Position numbers and translations under genes: made by a program. Of a stretch of DNA of 34,807 bases, positions 8,039 through 19,563 are shown one piece after another. Positions within the stretch are counted from its first letter, which is position 1. Every line of letters starts with the position of its first letter. This DNA comes from Comamonadaceae bacterium (GTDB taxonomy: Bacteria; Pseudomonadota; Gammaproteobacteria; Burkholderiales; Burkholderiaceae_C): positions 1-34,807 of the forward strand of contig CANBVJ010000036.1 of NCBI GenBank assembly GCA_947372865.1, written 5' to 3'. The notes beneath the pieces were generated by a model, which was not told the DNA's origin, did not search any database, and worked only from the letters and a program-made list of their open reading frames with translations.

Positions 8039-8668
8039 TCAGCGGCGCTTGAGGCTGCGAAATCCGTAGTCCAGCGCCGCCAGTGCGGCCTGGGTACGGT
8101 TTTCGGCATTGAAATAGCGAAGAATGGCACTGACATGGGTTTTGACGGTTTCTTCCGACAAATCCAGATCCTGGGCGATTTCGCGGTTGGACTGGCCATC
8201 CATCAGGCGTTGCAGCACGGTTTCCTGGCGTGGCGACAGCGTGTTGGGCCCCTCAGAGTTGCCCGATTTGCTCAGCACCTCCAGCTCGGGCGGTAGATAG
8301 ACTCCTCCCTTAAGCACTAGGTCAATGGCTCGCACCAAGGCCTGGGCATTGCCTGACTTTTGCACAAAGCCGCAGGCCCCGGCACTCAAGGTCTGCTGCA
8401 TCAGGTGCGGATTGACAGAACCGGAGATCACCAGCACCACCAAACCAGGCTGGATTCTTGCAAACTGGCGCAGCACGTCCAGTCCGGTCATGTCAGGCAA
8501 CTGGTAGTCCAACAGCACCAGGTCAATGTCCCGGTGCGGCAAGAGCATAGCAATAGCTTGTGCGCCGTTGGCCGCATGCAAAAGAACCAAGTCCGGGTAC
8601 ATCCCTACCAGGAGCTGACCCAGCCCCTCGCGCATGAGGGCGTGGTCGTCTGCTATCAATATCTTCAT
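8039..8668 (-). CDS. NarL/LuxR-family response regulator
   Basis: The 209-residue protein has an N-terminal receiver domain (about 1-120) with the acidic pair ADDH, the phospho-acceptor Asp54 in LVLLDYQLPD, a Ser/Thr switch position in VISGS and the conserved Lys in FVQKSG. The C-terminal LuxR helix-turn-helix (about 143-205) contains LSPRQETVLQRLMDGQSNREIA and SEETVKTHVSAIL. It should bind DNA when phosphorylated; its targets are unknown. It converges on the kinase-like gene with a 91-base gap. In related bacteria such regulators are often orphans next to HDLRQP-type kinases; here the neighbour looks unable to bind ATP. Confidence 0.9.
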   Translation of the reverse strand: MKILIADDHALMREGLGQLLVGMYPDLVLLHAANGAQAIAMLLPHRDIDLVLLDYQLPDMTGLDVLRQFARIQPGLVVLVISGSVNPHLMQQTLSAGACGFVQKSGNAQALVRAIDLVLKGGVYLPPELEVLSKSGNSEGPNTLSPRQETVLQRLMDGQSNREIAQDLDLSEETVKTHVSAILRYFNAENRTQAALAALDYGFRSLKRR

Positions 8669-8821
8669 GTTGGCAATGCTACCAGCAGGTCAAAACAATC
8701 TAATTTTTTAAATGTGTGTCGCACACGCTTGGGCTCGATGCGCAAACGCATGGCCTTGGCCAAACAATGAATCGGATGGGACATGATTGATGGAGAGCAC
8801 CAATTAATTTGCTAGTTCCAT
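8669..8821. other. Upstream region of the response regulator
   Basis: The 150 or so bases between the regulator start and the hppA terminator contain no gene. An AT-rich patch (8698-8713) and a short inverted repeat, GTGTG-TCG-CACAC (about 8715-8727), lie 30-60 bases upstream of the regulator ATG and could form its promoter and operator. This is suggestive only. Confidence 0.3.
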
Positions 8822-8850
8822 AAAAAAGTCCGCAAACAATGCGGACTTTT
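8822..8850 (-). terminator. Intrinsic terminator of hppA
   Basis: A perfect 10-base-pair stem (8824-8833 with 8841-8850, core GTCCGC/GCGGAC) with a seven-base loop is followed on the minus strand by a run of six T. It lies 45 bases past the hppA stop. Confidence 0.9.
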
Positions 8851-8894
8851 GAGCGCCGAAATTCAGGCGGTCGAGCGGAAATTGGTTGCCAGAC

Positions 8895-10958
<2,064 letters not shown>

Positions 10959-11182
10959 AAAAATACTCCTACTAGCATGTTGTTCGAAGAAGGGGGCAAC
11001 GCAAGCGGGGCCCCCGCTACGTTGCTTCCTCGTCATCCCGAACCTCAAAACCAGGGGAATTGATTGGCCAACGCCCCAATGTAGTCCTAAAAACGTGCAT
11101 TAGGGCGATTCGCAAGAGCCAAGTCAGTAAAATCAGGGTTAATCCTAGTCTCGCTTCCTCCTAACCTTACGACGAGTATTTC
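10959..11182. promoter_or_regulatory. Divergent hppA/ppa promoter region with a strong hairpin
   Basis: This 224-base spacer must hold promoters for both pyrophosphatase genes. A TAAAAT (11128-11133) with a poor -35 match GCGATT (11105-11110) is a candidate for ppa. In the hppA leader, GCAACG (10997-11002) and CGTTGC (11021-11026) enclose AGCGGGG (11005-11011) and CCCCGCT (11013-11019), giving a long G+C-rich hairpin about 25 bases before the hppA ribosome binding site. Confidence 0.45.
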
Positions 11183-11725
11183 ATGTCCCTAGACAAAGTT
11201 ACCCCTGGCAAAGACGTGCCCAACGCCTTCAACGTGATCATCGAAATCCCGATGAACGCTGACCCCGTGAAGTACGAAGTGGACAAAGAAACCGGCGCCA
11301 TTTTTGTGGACCGCTTCATGAGCACAGCCATGCACTACCCCACCAACTACGGTTATGTGCCCAAAACCATCTCGGGCGACGGCGACCCGGTGGACGTGCT
11401 GGTGATCACGCCCGTGCCCCTGATTCCCGGTGTGGTGGTGCGCTGCCGCGCCATCGGCATCCTGAAAATGGAAGACGAAGCCGGCCAAGACGGCAAAGTG
11501 CTGGCCGTGCCGGTGGACAAGATATTGTCGCTGTACACCCAGTGGCAAAAACCGGAAGACCTGAACCCCCTGCGCCTGAAAACCATCTCCCACTTCTTTG
11601 AGCATTACAAAGACCTGGAAGACGGCAAGTGGGTCAAGGTCTTGGGCTGGGAAGGCCCCGAGTCCGCCCGCCAGGAAATTCTGGAAGGCATTGCCAACTA
11701 CGAAAAAGAGCAGACTTCGGTTTAA
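11183..11725 (+). CDS. ppa: Soluble inorganic pyrophosphatase (family I)
   Basis: Ppa hydrolyses pyrophosphate to two phosphates in the cytoplasm and pulls biosynthetic reactions forward. The 180-residue protein keeps the metal and substrate residues in E. coli register: Asp66, Asp68 and Asp71 in [10 protein letters not shown], then Asp98 and Asp103 in [10 protein letters not shown], with YPTNYGYVP before them and [13 protein letters not shown] after. Length is normal for the hexameric bacterial form. It lies divergent from the proton-pumping enzyme hppA, so this locus holds both the energy-saving and the energy-wasting way of removing pyrophosphate. A clear terminator follows. Confidence 0.96.
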   Translation: MSLDKVTPGKDVPNAFNVIIEIPMNADPVKYEVDKETGAIFVDRFMSTAMHYPTNYGYVPKTISGDGDPVDVLVITPVPLIPGVVVRCRAIGILKMEDEAGQDGKVLAVPVDKILSLYTQWQKPEDLNPLRLKTISHFFEHYKDLEDGKWVKVLGWEGPESARQEILEGIANYEKEQTSV

Positions 11726-11747
11726 ACACCGCGCGCTTTGCGTTTAC

Positions 11748-11786
11748 GCCCCGGTTTCGGTTTCCCACCGACCGGGGCATTTTTAT
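11748..11786 (+). terminator. Intrinsic terminator of ppa
   Basis: GCCCCGGT (11748-11755) pairs with ACCGGGGC (11771-11778); an inner CGGT/ACCG stem extends it after a two-base bulge, and ATTTTTATT follows. It lies 22 bases after the ppa stop, just before the convergent acyltransferase gene. Confidence 0.9.
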
Positions 11787-11800
11787 TGGGGCTTGGCGCC

Positions 11801-13018
11801 TTAGTCGCTGGGTTTTTCTGCCCGCAAGGGCGAACGCTGGTGCAAGGCGCCCAGGTAGTTTTCAATGCCTTCGCCCTCGCGCTCCAGAAAGCGGGCCACT
11901 GCGTCGGCAAAGCTGGGGTGCGCCAGCCAGTGCACGCTGCTGGTTTTGACCGGCAGCAGGGCGCGCGCCATTTTGTGTTCGCCCTGGGCGCCGCCTTCAA
12001 AGCGCTGGTAGCCGTGCGCAATGCACCAGGCCAGCGGCTGGTAGTAGCAGGCCTCGAAGTGCAGGCAGTCCACGCGTTCTAGCGCGCCCCAGTAGCGGCC
12101 ATAGGCCACTTTGGGCTGGGGCGCACCGTTGGTGCCAGTCGCATCGCTACTCAGCGCAATCAGGCTGCTGGCCATGGGCTGGCCTTCGCGCTCAGCCACA
12201 AACAGCAGCCAGTTGCCCGCCATGCCGCTTTGCATGCGGGCAAAGAAGTCGCGGCTTAAATATGGCGCGTTGCCGTGTTCCAGGTAGGTGCGCTCGTAGC
12301 AGCGGTAAAAAAAGTCCCAGTCTGCAGACGCGATGTCCGCGCCTTGCGCCCAGCGAAATTGCACCCCGGCATCACTCACTTTGCGCCGCTCTTGGCGGAT
12401 CTTTTTGCGTTTGTCTTGCGCCAAGTGCGACAAAAATGCGTCAAAGTCGGCATAGCCGGGCATGCTGTTGTTCCAATGAAATTGCACCGTGTGGCGCAGC
12501 ATCAGCCCCGCCGACTCGCAGGCCTGCAGGTCGGCGTCTGAGGCAAACAACAGGTGCAAGGACGACAGCTGCTTCGATTCGCACCATTCCACCAGCGCGT
12601 GCACCAGCGCTGCGCGCGCATCGGCGTCCACAGCCAGCAGGCGCGCGCCGGGCACCGGGGTAAAGGGCACGGCCACCACCGCCTTGGGGTAATAGGGCAG
12701 GCCGTGCTGTTGGTAGGCGTTGGCCCAGGCCCAGTCAAACACGTATTCGCCGTAGGAGTGGTCTTTGACGTACAGCGCGCAAGCCGCCACCAACTGGCCC
12801 TCGCGCTCCAGGGTGATGATTTGCGGCAGCCAGCCGGTGGCCGGGCTGGCGCTGCCACTGGCTTCCATTGCGTGCAAATAGGCGTGCTGCATAAAAGGGC
12901 TGGCGTCTGGGTGGCGCAGCAGCAAAGCGTCCCACACATTCGCCGCAATGTCTGCCATGGACGGCAGAACCCGGGTGACATAATCAATTGCAACAGTTGG
13001 ATTTATATTTTTACCCAT
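11801..13018 (-). CDS. GNAT-fold N-acyltransferase, COG3146/DUF482 family
   Basis: The 405-residue protein resembles the widespread COG3146 proteins (peptidogalycan-biosynthesis/GNAT-like), whose substrate is not established. Family-like segments are FMQHAYLHAMEASGS, a basic SHLAQDKRKKIRQERRKV stretch, RCYERTYLEHGNAPYLSRDFF, the AYGRYWG element and CIAHGYQRFEGGAQGEHKMARAL near the C-terminus. There is no signal peptide or membrane helix. The ATG at 13018 was chosen because the following residues include the family-like RVLPSMADI; the Shine-Dalgarno is weak, and 12958 is an alternative start. Only 12 bases separate this start from the divergent nadE start, so the promoters of the two genes must overlap the coding regions. 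Confidence 0.82.
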   Translation of the reverse strand: MGKNINPTVAIDYVTRVLPSMADIAANVWDALLLRHPDASPFMQHAYLHAMEASGSASPATGWLPQIITLEREGQLVAACALYVKDHSYGEYVFDWAWANAYQQHGLPYYPKAVVAVPFTPVPGARLLAVDADARAALVHALVEWCESKQLSSLHLLFASDADLQACESAGLMLRHTVQFHWNNSMPGYADFDAFLSHLAQDKRKKIRQERRKVSDAGVQFRWAQGADIASADWDFFYRCYERTYLEHGNAPYLSRDFFARMQSGMAGNWLLFVAEREGQPMASSLIALSSDATGTNGAPQPKVAYGRYWGALERVDCLHFEACYYQPLAWCIAHGYQRFEGGAQGEHKMARALLPVKTSSVHWLAHPSFADAVARFLEREGEGIENYLGALHQRSPLRAEKPSD

Positions 13019-13030
13019 GGTTTCTGGTTC

Positions 13031-15075
<2,045 letters not shown>

Positions 15076-15085
15076 GCCGACTTTC

Positions 15086-15583
15086 CTAGCGGCTCATTGG
15101 CTCGGAGTCAACGAGCCGGGTGCCCGCCCAGACGTCGTGCCAAAACTGGCCATCGCGCTGAAAGCGGCTGAGCACCGCCCACACCGCCACCCAGCCCAAA
15201 AACAGCACGCCGGTTTCGCCGCCCGACAGGCCCAGCGGCCAGATCACCGCCAGCGGTGGCAAGATCCACACCCAGGACAGCACGTAACGCCCCAGCGCGC
15301 GCTGCTGGGTTATGGCTTGACCATCGATATCCACCACACGGATGTGCCATGTCTTCATGGCTAGGGTCTGGCCTTTTGACCAGAACCACACAAAGTAAAT
15401 CCCAAATACCAGAAAGAGAAACGCCTGCAAGCCGTGGCGGTTGTCCATGGCGTTTCGGGTTTGGCTGAGGGTGCCAAACAGATAGCCCGCAATAAAAACG
15501 ACGCCAAACAGCAGCATGCCTTCATACAGCCAGCAGGCCATGCGCCGATTGAGTGAGGGGGTGGTGAAATCAGTGGGGTTCAT
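15086..15583 (-). CDS. RDD-family membrane protein
   Basis: The 165-residue protein has four likely membrane segments (about 22-39, 54-72, 106-125 and 127-143) and the RDD pattern: an Arg pair in the N-terminal LNRRMACWLYEG, KTWHIRVVDIDG in the middle and FWHDVWAGTRLVD at the end. The Asp expected after the first Arg motif is Glu21. The function of most RDD proteins is unknown; some are linked to Na+/H+ exchange or protein export. The ATG at 15583 gives the normal N-terminus. It is probably the last gene of the sigma-DUF3619-DUF3106 unit, although a 108-base gap with a CAGGT-CCC-ACCTG hairpin precedes it. It converges on glnB with 10 bases between stops. Confidence 0.85.
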   Translation of the reverse strand: MNPTDFTTPSLNRRMACWLYEGMLLFGVVFIAGYLFGTLSQTRNAMDNRHGLQAFLFLVFGIYFVWFWSKGQTLAMKTWHIRVVDIDGQAITQQRALGRYVLSWVWILPPLAVIWPLGLSGGETGVLFLGWVAVWAVLSRFQRDGQFWHDVWAGTRLVDSEPMSR

Positions 15584-15691
15584 GGCGGAGAGGCATACAA
15601 AGCGAGCAAGCGCCGATTGTGGCCGCAAAAGCAGGGGGTGACTCAAGAATGGGCGGTCTGGCCACAGGTCCCACCTGACGTTAGGCCCGCC

Positions 15692-16402
15692 TTATTTGCC
15701 GGAGGGGTCGGGGGCTGCAACGCTGTCTTTGGTGCCCGGATTTTGCGGCAACAAGGTGTAGCGATCGAGCATATTGCGCTGGCTGACTGCTGCGCGAACG
15801 GGTTCGGGCGTTTTGCGCGTGACGGGTACTTCTGCCAGCTTGTTGGCAGGCACCGGTTTGATCGTGACCGCTACGCCCACAGGCTTCTTGGGAGCGGCTT
15901 CCAGCAATTGCTGCTTTTTGCTTTCGGGCAGTGCTTGGTAGGCCTCCCAGTTGGCAACCCGCTGATCAGAGCTCAGTTTTTTGGTTTGCGCAAAATTCAG
16001 GCGCGCAAGTTCACGGTCTTTGGGGCTCAGCGCGGCCCAGTCCACCATACGATCATGCAGGCGGGCGCGGTCGGCCTCCGCCATTTCCGGGAATTTCTGC
16101 ACCAAGGTGATCCATTTGTTTTTGTGGCCCTCTGCAAGGCTCGGCCAAGCAGCGGCCAGAGGCGCCAAGGCGTTTTTTTGGGCGGGACTCAGGCTAGACC
16201 AAGCCGGTCCGACTTCGGTGCCTGCAGGCAAGGGAGCGGGGGCAGGTGCGGAAGCTTTGGCCGCCGCCGAGTCAGATTGCGCGAAGGCCCAAGGCGACGC
16301 GACCAAGGTCAAGGACAGGCCCAAAAAAAGTGCGCGTGCCACCCCAACGTAGCCCTCTGCCACCACCAACGGTTTGCCACCCTTTAAAACAAATTTCCCC
16401 AT
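15692..16402 (-). CDS. DUF3106 exported helical protein
   Basis: The 236-residue protein has a signal peptide (hydrophobic 24-38, likely cleavage after AFA at about 41), an Ala/Pro-rich linker, a charged helical core at about 68-170 and a Pro/Lys-rich tail. The core repeats a short motif: LSPAQK (71-76), LSPKDR (125-130), LSSDQR (143-148) and LPESKK (158-163). This recalls the LTxxQ repeats of the periplasmic Spy/CpxP family, but I claim only resemblance. It matches what I recall as DUF3106, conserved in Burkholderiales. Its start overlaps the DUF3619 stop (ATGA), so it belongs with the sigma factor unit. I infer a periplasmic sensing or chaperone role. Confidence 0.82.
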   Translation of the reverse strand: MGKFVLKGGKPLVVAEGYVGVARALFLGLSLTLVASPWAFAQSDSAAAKASAPAPAPLPAGTEVGPAWSSLSPAQKNALAPLAAAWPSLAEGHKNKWITLVQKFPEMAEADRARLHDRMVDWAALSPKDRELARLNFAQTKKLSSDQRVANWEAYQALPESKKQQLLEAAPKKPVGVAVTIKPVPANKLAEVPVTRKTPEPVRAAVSQRNMLDRYTLLPQNPGTKDSVAAPDPSGK

Positions 16403-16830
16403 CAGTCTTGGGCTCCAAGCTTCAGGTATTGCGCAAAACCTGGATCAGTGTATGCCGTTGTTGGCAGTTCGCTGGTGAGCAATTCGGCGTCGACATCGGC
16501 GATTTCGCTGGCGCGCATTTGTTCTTGCAGCGTGCCGATACCCAGCAGCCCCAAAGTCAGCGCTACCAATGGCAGCCAGCTCGCAGCCCGTCCCCAAAAC
16601 CCAAAACCGCCGCCCAATACGGCAGAGCCGCCTTGAACAAAAACGGCAGGGGCCGCCGCTGTTTCAGCAACGCGGCGGTTTGCCAGTGCCTGTGTGCGCG
16701 CGGCGCGCAAGCGCTCTGACACGTCATGGGGAAGCTGTTGTGTGGCAGCGTCAAGCTGGTTTGCGACGCGAGCACCGAATTGGTCCACCCACAGGTGCTG
16801 AGGAGAAAATGCGGTCGTCTGGGTGGTCAT
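16402..16830 (-). CDS. DUF3619 single-pass membrane protein, candidate anti-sigma factor
   Basis: The 142-residue protein has a soluble N-terminal part (1-80) with predicted helices (QFGARVANQLDAATQQLP and ERLRAARTQALANRR), one transmembrane segment at about 84-100 and a short outer part ending in AELLTSELPTTAYTDPGFAQYL. It matches the DUF3619 family as I recall it. An inside domain, a single membrane pass and a gene coupled directly after an ECF-like sigma (ATGA overlap, with AGAGGAA as ribosome binding site) is the usual layout of membrane anti-sigma factors; that role is inferred, not shown. No zinc-binding HxxxCxxC motif is present. Confidence 0.82.
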   Translation of the reverse strand: MTTQTTAFSPQHLWVDQFGARVANQLDAATQQLPHDVSERLRAARTQALANRRVAETAAAPAVFVQGGSAVLGGGFGFWGRAASWLPLVALTLGLLGIGTLQEQMRASEIADVDAELLTSELPTTAYTDPGFAQYLKLGAQD

Positions 16831-17393
16831 AAAAATATTCCTCTGGCTCTCAGTGCTTTTGACAAGGCGGCTACCGCCCGGGAACAGTGCGTTTTCACGC
16901 TCCCCTGCGAGCAGCCCATGGCACTCGCAGTTTCTGCAACGTCCATATCTTCCCAGTAACGCATGAGGAAGGCTTCCCGTTGACGTGCTGGTAAATCTTG
17001 AATTTCTTCTTCAATCGTATGCAAAGTTTGTGCCCGTTCGGCCTGGCTTTGCGGGTTGTCGGCGTGATTGGTCTCATCGTTTTGCAGCAAAGTTTCCAGC
17101 AAGTCGAACTCACCGCCGTCTTCGGCGGATTCAAAGTCGCCGAGGTGGGTAAAGAGCGTGTTTTGGGTTTTTTGCCGCCGAAACCAGTCCAAGGTGCTGT
17201 TGCTCAGAATCCGCTGGAACAGCATGGGCAGCTCTTCTACCGGCTTGTGGCCGTAGTGCTGCGCCAGTTTCATCATGCTGTCTTGCACGATGTCCAGGGC
17301 CGATTCCTGGTTGCGCACATGGTAAAGCGACCGCTTGAACGCCCGCTTTTCGACTCCCCGCAAAAATGCGTCGAGCTCTTTCTCAGTAGCCAA
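16827..17393 (-). CDS. RNA polymerase sigma factor, ECF-like
   Basis: The 188-residue protein has sigma region 2 at about 13-75 (ALDIVQDSMMKLAQHYG and LPMLFQRILSNSTLDWFRRQ) and region 4 at about 125-183 (LPARQREAFLMRYWEDMDVAETASAMGCSQGSVKTH split over helix, turn and helix). An acidic linker, about 85-120, joins them. It heads the DUF3619-DUF3106-RDD unit. The start is a TTG at 17393: a stop codon lies three codons upstream in frame, no ATG or GTG follows before region 2, and the resulting N-terminus ATEKELDAFLRGVEKRAFKR fits the family. No good ribosome binding site is visible, so translation may be weak or coupled to a small upstream ORF. Confidence 0.88.
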   Translation of the reverse strand: MATEKELDAFLRGVEKRAFKRSLYHVRNQESALDIVQDSMMKLAQHYGHKPVEELPMLFQRILSNSTLDWFRRQKTQNTLFTHLGDFESAEDGGEFDLLETLLQNDETNHADNPQSQAERAQTLHTIEEEIQDLPARQREAFLMRYWEDMDVAETASAMGCSQGSVKTHCSRAVAALSKALRARGIFL

Positions 17394-17670
17394 GTGGGGT
17401 CACCGAAGGGCTAACGACGAGGAAATTCACCATTTTTTGCAATTTTTTGGCGGCATTGTGTGACTTCATTATTGCACCGCTGGCAGGTTTGGGCGTGCAG
17501 GCGCTGCGGGAATGCCATAATTCGCCTTGCAACTCAAACGCAAACGGGTCCCGGTCCGGCGCAGCATTCAATGCGTCCATGGCCTTGACCTCAAGTCCCG
17601 AAGCTACGCCACAAGTGTTTGCTTAGGGGCACCCAAGGTCTTTCGTTAGAGAAATTCACAAAGGTTCACC
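17394..17670. promoter_or_regulatory. Divergent spacer between sigma gene and ilvB, with an extended -10 candidate
   Basis: This 277-base spacer holds no supported gene. TGCCATAAT (17513-17521) is an extended -10 element pointing toward ilvB and would give a leader of about 140 bases. A 15-codon frame (17579-17626) lacks runs of Ile, Val or Leu codons, so classical ilv attenuation is not supported. On the minus strand a small frame ends (17385-17383) just inside the sigma gene. Confidence 0.35.
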
Positions 17671-19446
17671 ATGGAATTATCAAAAGCCGAAATGGCTTCA
17701 GCCTCCGCTGCCGACGCAGCCGCAACCCCCGAGCTCCGCGGAGCAGAGATTTTGATCAAGGCCTTGCAGGCCGAGCACGTTAAGTACGTCTGGGGTTACC
17801 CCGGCGGTGCGGTTTTGCACATTTACGACGCGTTTTTCAAACAAGACACCATCCAGCACGTGCTGGTGCGCCACGAGCAGGCCGCCGTTCACGCCGCTGA
17901 CGGCTATGCGCGCGCCACGGGTGACGTGGGCGTGGCGCTCGTCACCTCGGGCCCAGGTGTCACCAACGCCGTGACCGGCATTGCCACCGCCTATATGGAC
18001 AGCATCCCTATGGTGATCATCACCGGGCAGGTGCCGACCCACGCCATTGGCCTGGACGCTTTCCAGGAGTGCGATACCGTGGGCATCACCCGCCCGGTGG
18101 TGAAGCACAACTTTTTGGTCAAGGACGCGCGCGACCTGGCCGAGACCATGAAAAAAGCCTTCCACATTGCCCGCAGCGGCCGCCCCGGCCCTGTGGTGGT
18201 GGATATTCCAAAGGACGTGTCCTTCAAAAAAGTGCCCTATGCCGGTTACCCCGCCAGCGTGGAAATGCGCTCCTACAACCCGGTGCGCAAGGGCCATGGC
18301 GGCCAGATTCGCAAGGCGCTGCAATTGCTGCTGGCGGCCAAGCGTCCTTACATCTATACCGGCGGCGGCGTGCTCTTGAGCAATGCATCTGCCGAATTGC
18401 GCACCCTGGTGGACATGCTGGGTTATCCCTGCACCAACACCTTGATGGGTCTGGGTGCCTATCCAGCGAGTGACCGCAAGTTCCTGGGCATGCTGGGCAT
18501 GCACGGCACGGTGGAAGCCAACAACGCCATGCAAAACTGCGACGTGCTGCTGGCCGTGGGCGCTCGGTTTGACGACCGCGTGATCGGCAACCCCAAGCAT
18601 TTTGCGCAAAACGAACGCAAGATCATCCACATTGACATCGATCCGTCGAGCATTTCCAAGCGCGTCAAGGTTGACATTCCCATCGTGGGCGACGTGAAGG
18701 AAGTGCTGGTCGAACTGATCGCGATGATCAAGGAAAGCAGCACCAAGCCCGACAGCGACGCCCTGGGCGCCTGGTGGGACACGATTGAAGGCTGGCGCAA
18801 GCGCGACTGCATGAAGTACAGCCTGGGCAAGGGCGACGTCATCAAGCCGCAGTACGTGGTCGAAACCCTGTGGAACATGACCAAGGACGCGGACACCTAC
18901 ATCACATCCGACGTGGGCCAGCACCAGATGTGGGCAGCGCAGTACTACAAGTTTGACGAGCCACGCCGCTGGATCAACTCGGGCGGCCTGGGCACCATGG
19001 GCGTGGGTATTCCCTACGCCATGGGCATCAAGCTGGCCAAGCCGGACAGCGAAGTGTTTTGTATTACCGGCGAGGGCTCGGTGCAGATGTGCATTCAGGA
19101 ACTGTCCACCTGCCTGCAATACAACACGCCCATCAAGATTTGCGCGCTGAACAACCGCTACCTGGGCATGGTGCGCCAGTGGCAGGAAGTGGAATACGAA
19201 GGCCGCTACAGCCACAGTTACATGGACGCTTTGCCCAATTTCGTGAAGCTGGCTGAAGCCTATGGCCACGTGGGCATGCTGATCGAGCGCCCCGAGGATG
19301 TGGAGCCCGCGCTGCGCGAGGCGCGCCGCCTGAAGGACCGCACGGTGTTCATGGATTTCCGCACCGACCCGACCGAAAACGTGTTCCCCATGGTGCAAGC
19401 CGGCAAGGGCATTACCGAAATGCTGCTGGGTGCGGAAGACCTCTAA
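17671..19446 (+). CDS. ilvB: Acetolactate synthase, large (catalytic) subunit
   Basis: This ThDP-dependent enzyme condenses two pyruvates to acetolactate, or pyruvate with 2-oxobutyrate, at the first common step of valine, leucine and isoleucine synthesis. The 591-residue protein has the FAD/ThDP enzyme fold with catalytic Glu69 (VRHEQAAVHAADGYARATG), the central domain, and the ThDP-Mg site TGEGSVQMCIQELST through ALNNRYLGMVRQWQ. The usual GDG is GEG here (Glu468), which keeps an acidic metal ligand. An AAAGG (17660-17664) precedes the ATG. The regulatory subunit follows after 117 bases, and the ilvB-ilvN-ilvC order is standard. The gene could equally be named ilvI. Confidence 0.96.
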   Translation: MELSKAEMASASAADAAATPELRGAEILIKALQAEHVKYVWGYPGGAVLHIYDAFFKQDTIQHVLVRHEQAAVHAADGYARATGDVGVALVTSGPGVTNAVTGIATAYMDSIPMVIITGQVPTHAIGLDAFQECDTVGITRPVVKHNFLVKDARDLAETMKKAFHIARSGRPGPVVVDIPKDVSFKKVPYAGYPASVEMRSYNPVRKGHGGQIRKALQLLLAAKRPYIYTGGGVLLSNASAELRTLVDMLGYPCTNTLMGLGAYPASDRKFLGMLGMHGTVEANNAMQNCDVLLAVGARFDDRVIGNPKHFAQNERKIIHIDIDPSSISKRVKVDIPIVGDVKEVLVELIAMIKESSTKPDSDALGAWWDTIEGWRKRDCMKYSLGKGDVIKPQYVVETLWNMTKDADTYITSDVGQHQMWAAQYYKFDEPRRWINSGGLGTMGVGIPYAMGIKLAKPDSEVFCITGEGSVQMCIQELSTCLQYNTPIKICALNNRYLGMVRQWQEVEYEGRYSHSYMDALPNFVKLAEAYGHVGMLIERPEDVEPALREARRLKDRTVFMDFRTDPTENVFPMVQAGKGITEMLLGAEDL

Positions 19447-19563
19447 ACCGCGCGTTATTTTTTCGGACTCCCTACTTCAACCCTTATTTGACGAATCTAT
19501 TGCCTGCCAAGCCCTGACGTTACCGCGCCAGGGGGAGGGCAGCGAAAAGAGGAATCTACGCTT

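Noticed and set aside
15584..15691. Possible small gene or terminator between DUF3106 and the RDD gene
   Set aside because: A short CAGGT-CCC-ACCTG hairpin is present but no T tract and no ORF with a ribosome binding site.
17579..17626. 15-codon frame upstream of ilvB as a possible attenuation leader peptide
   Set aside because: No run of Ile, Val or Leu codons and no terminator/antiterminator pair between it and ilvB.
17698..19398. 566-codon open frame antisense to ilvB
   Set aside because: It mirrors a strongly conserved gene in GC-rich DNA, is rich in His, Gln and Val as such shadows are, and shows no family motif.
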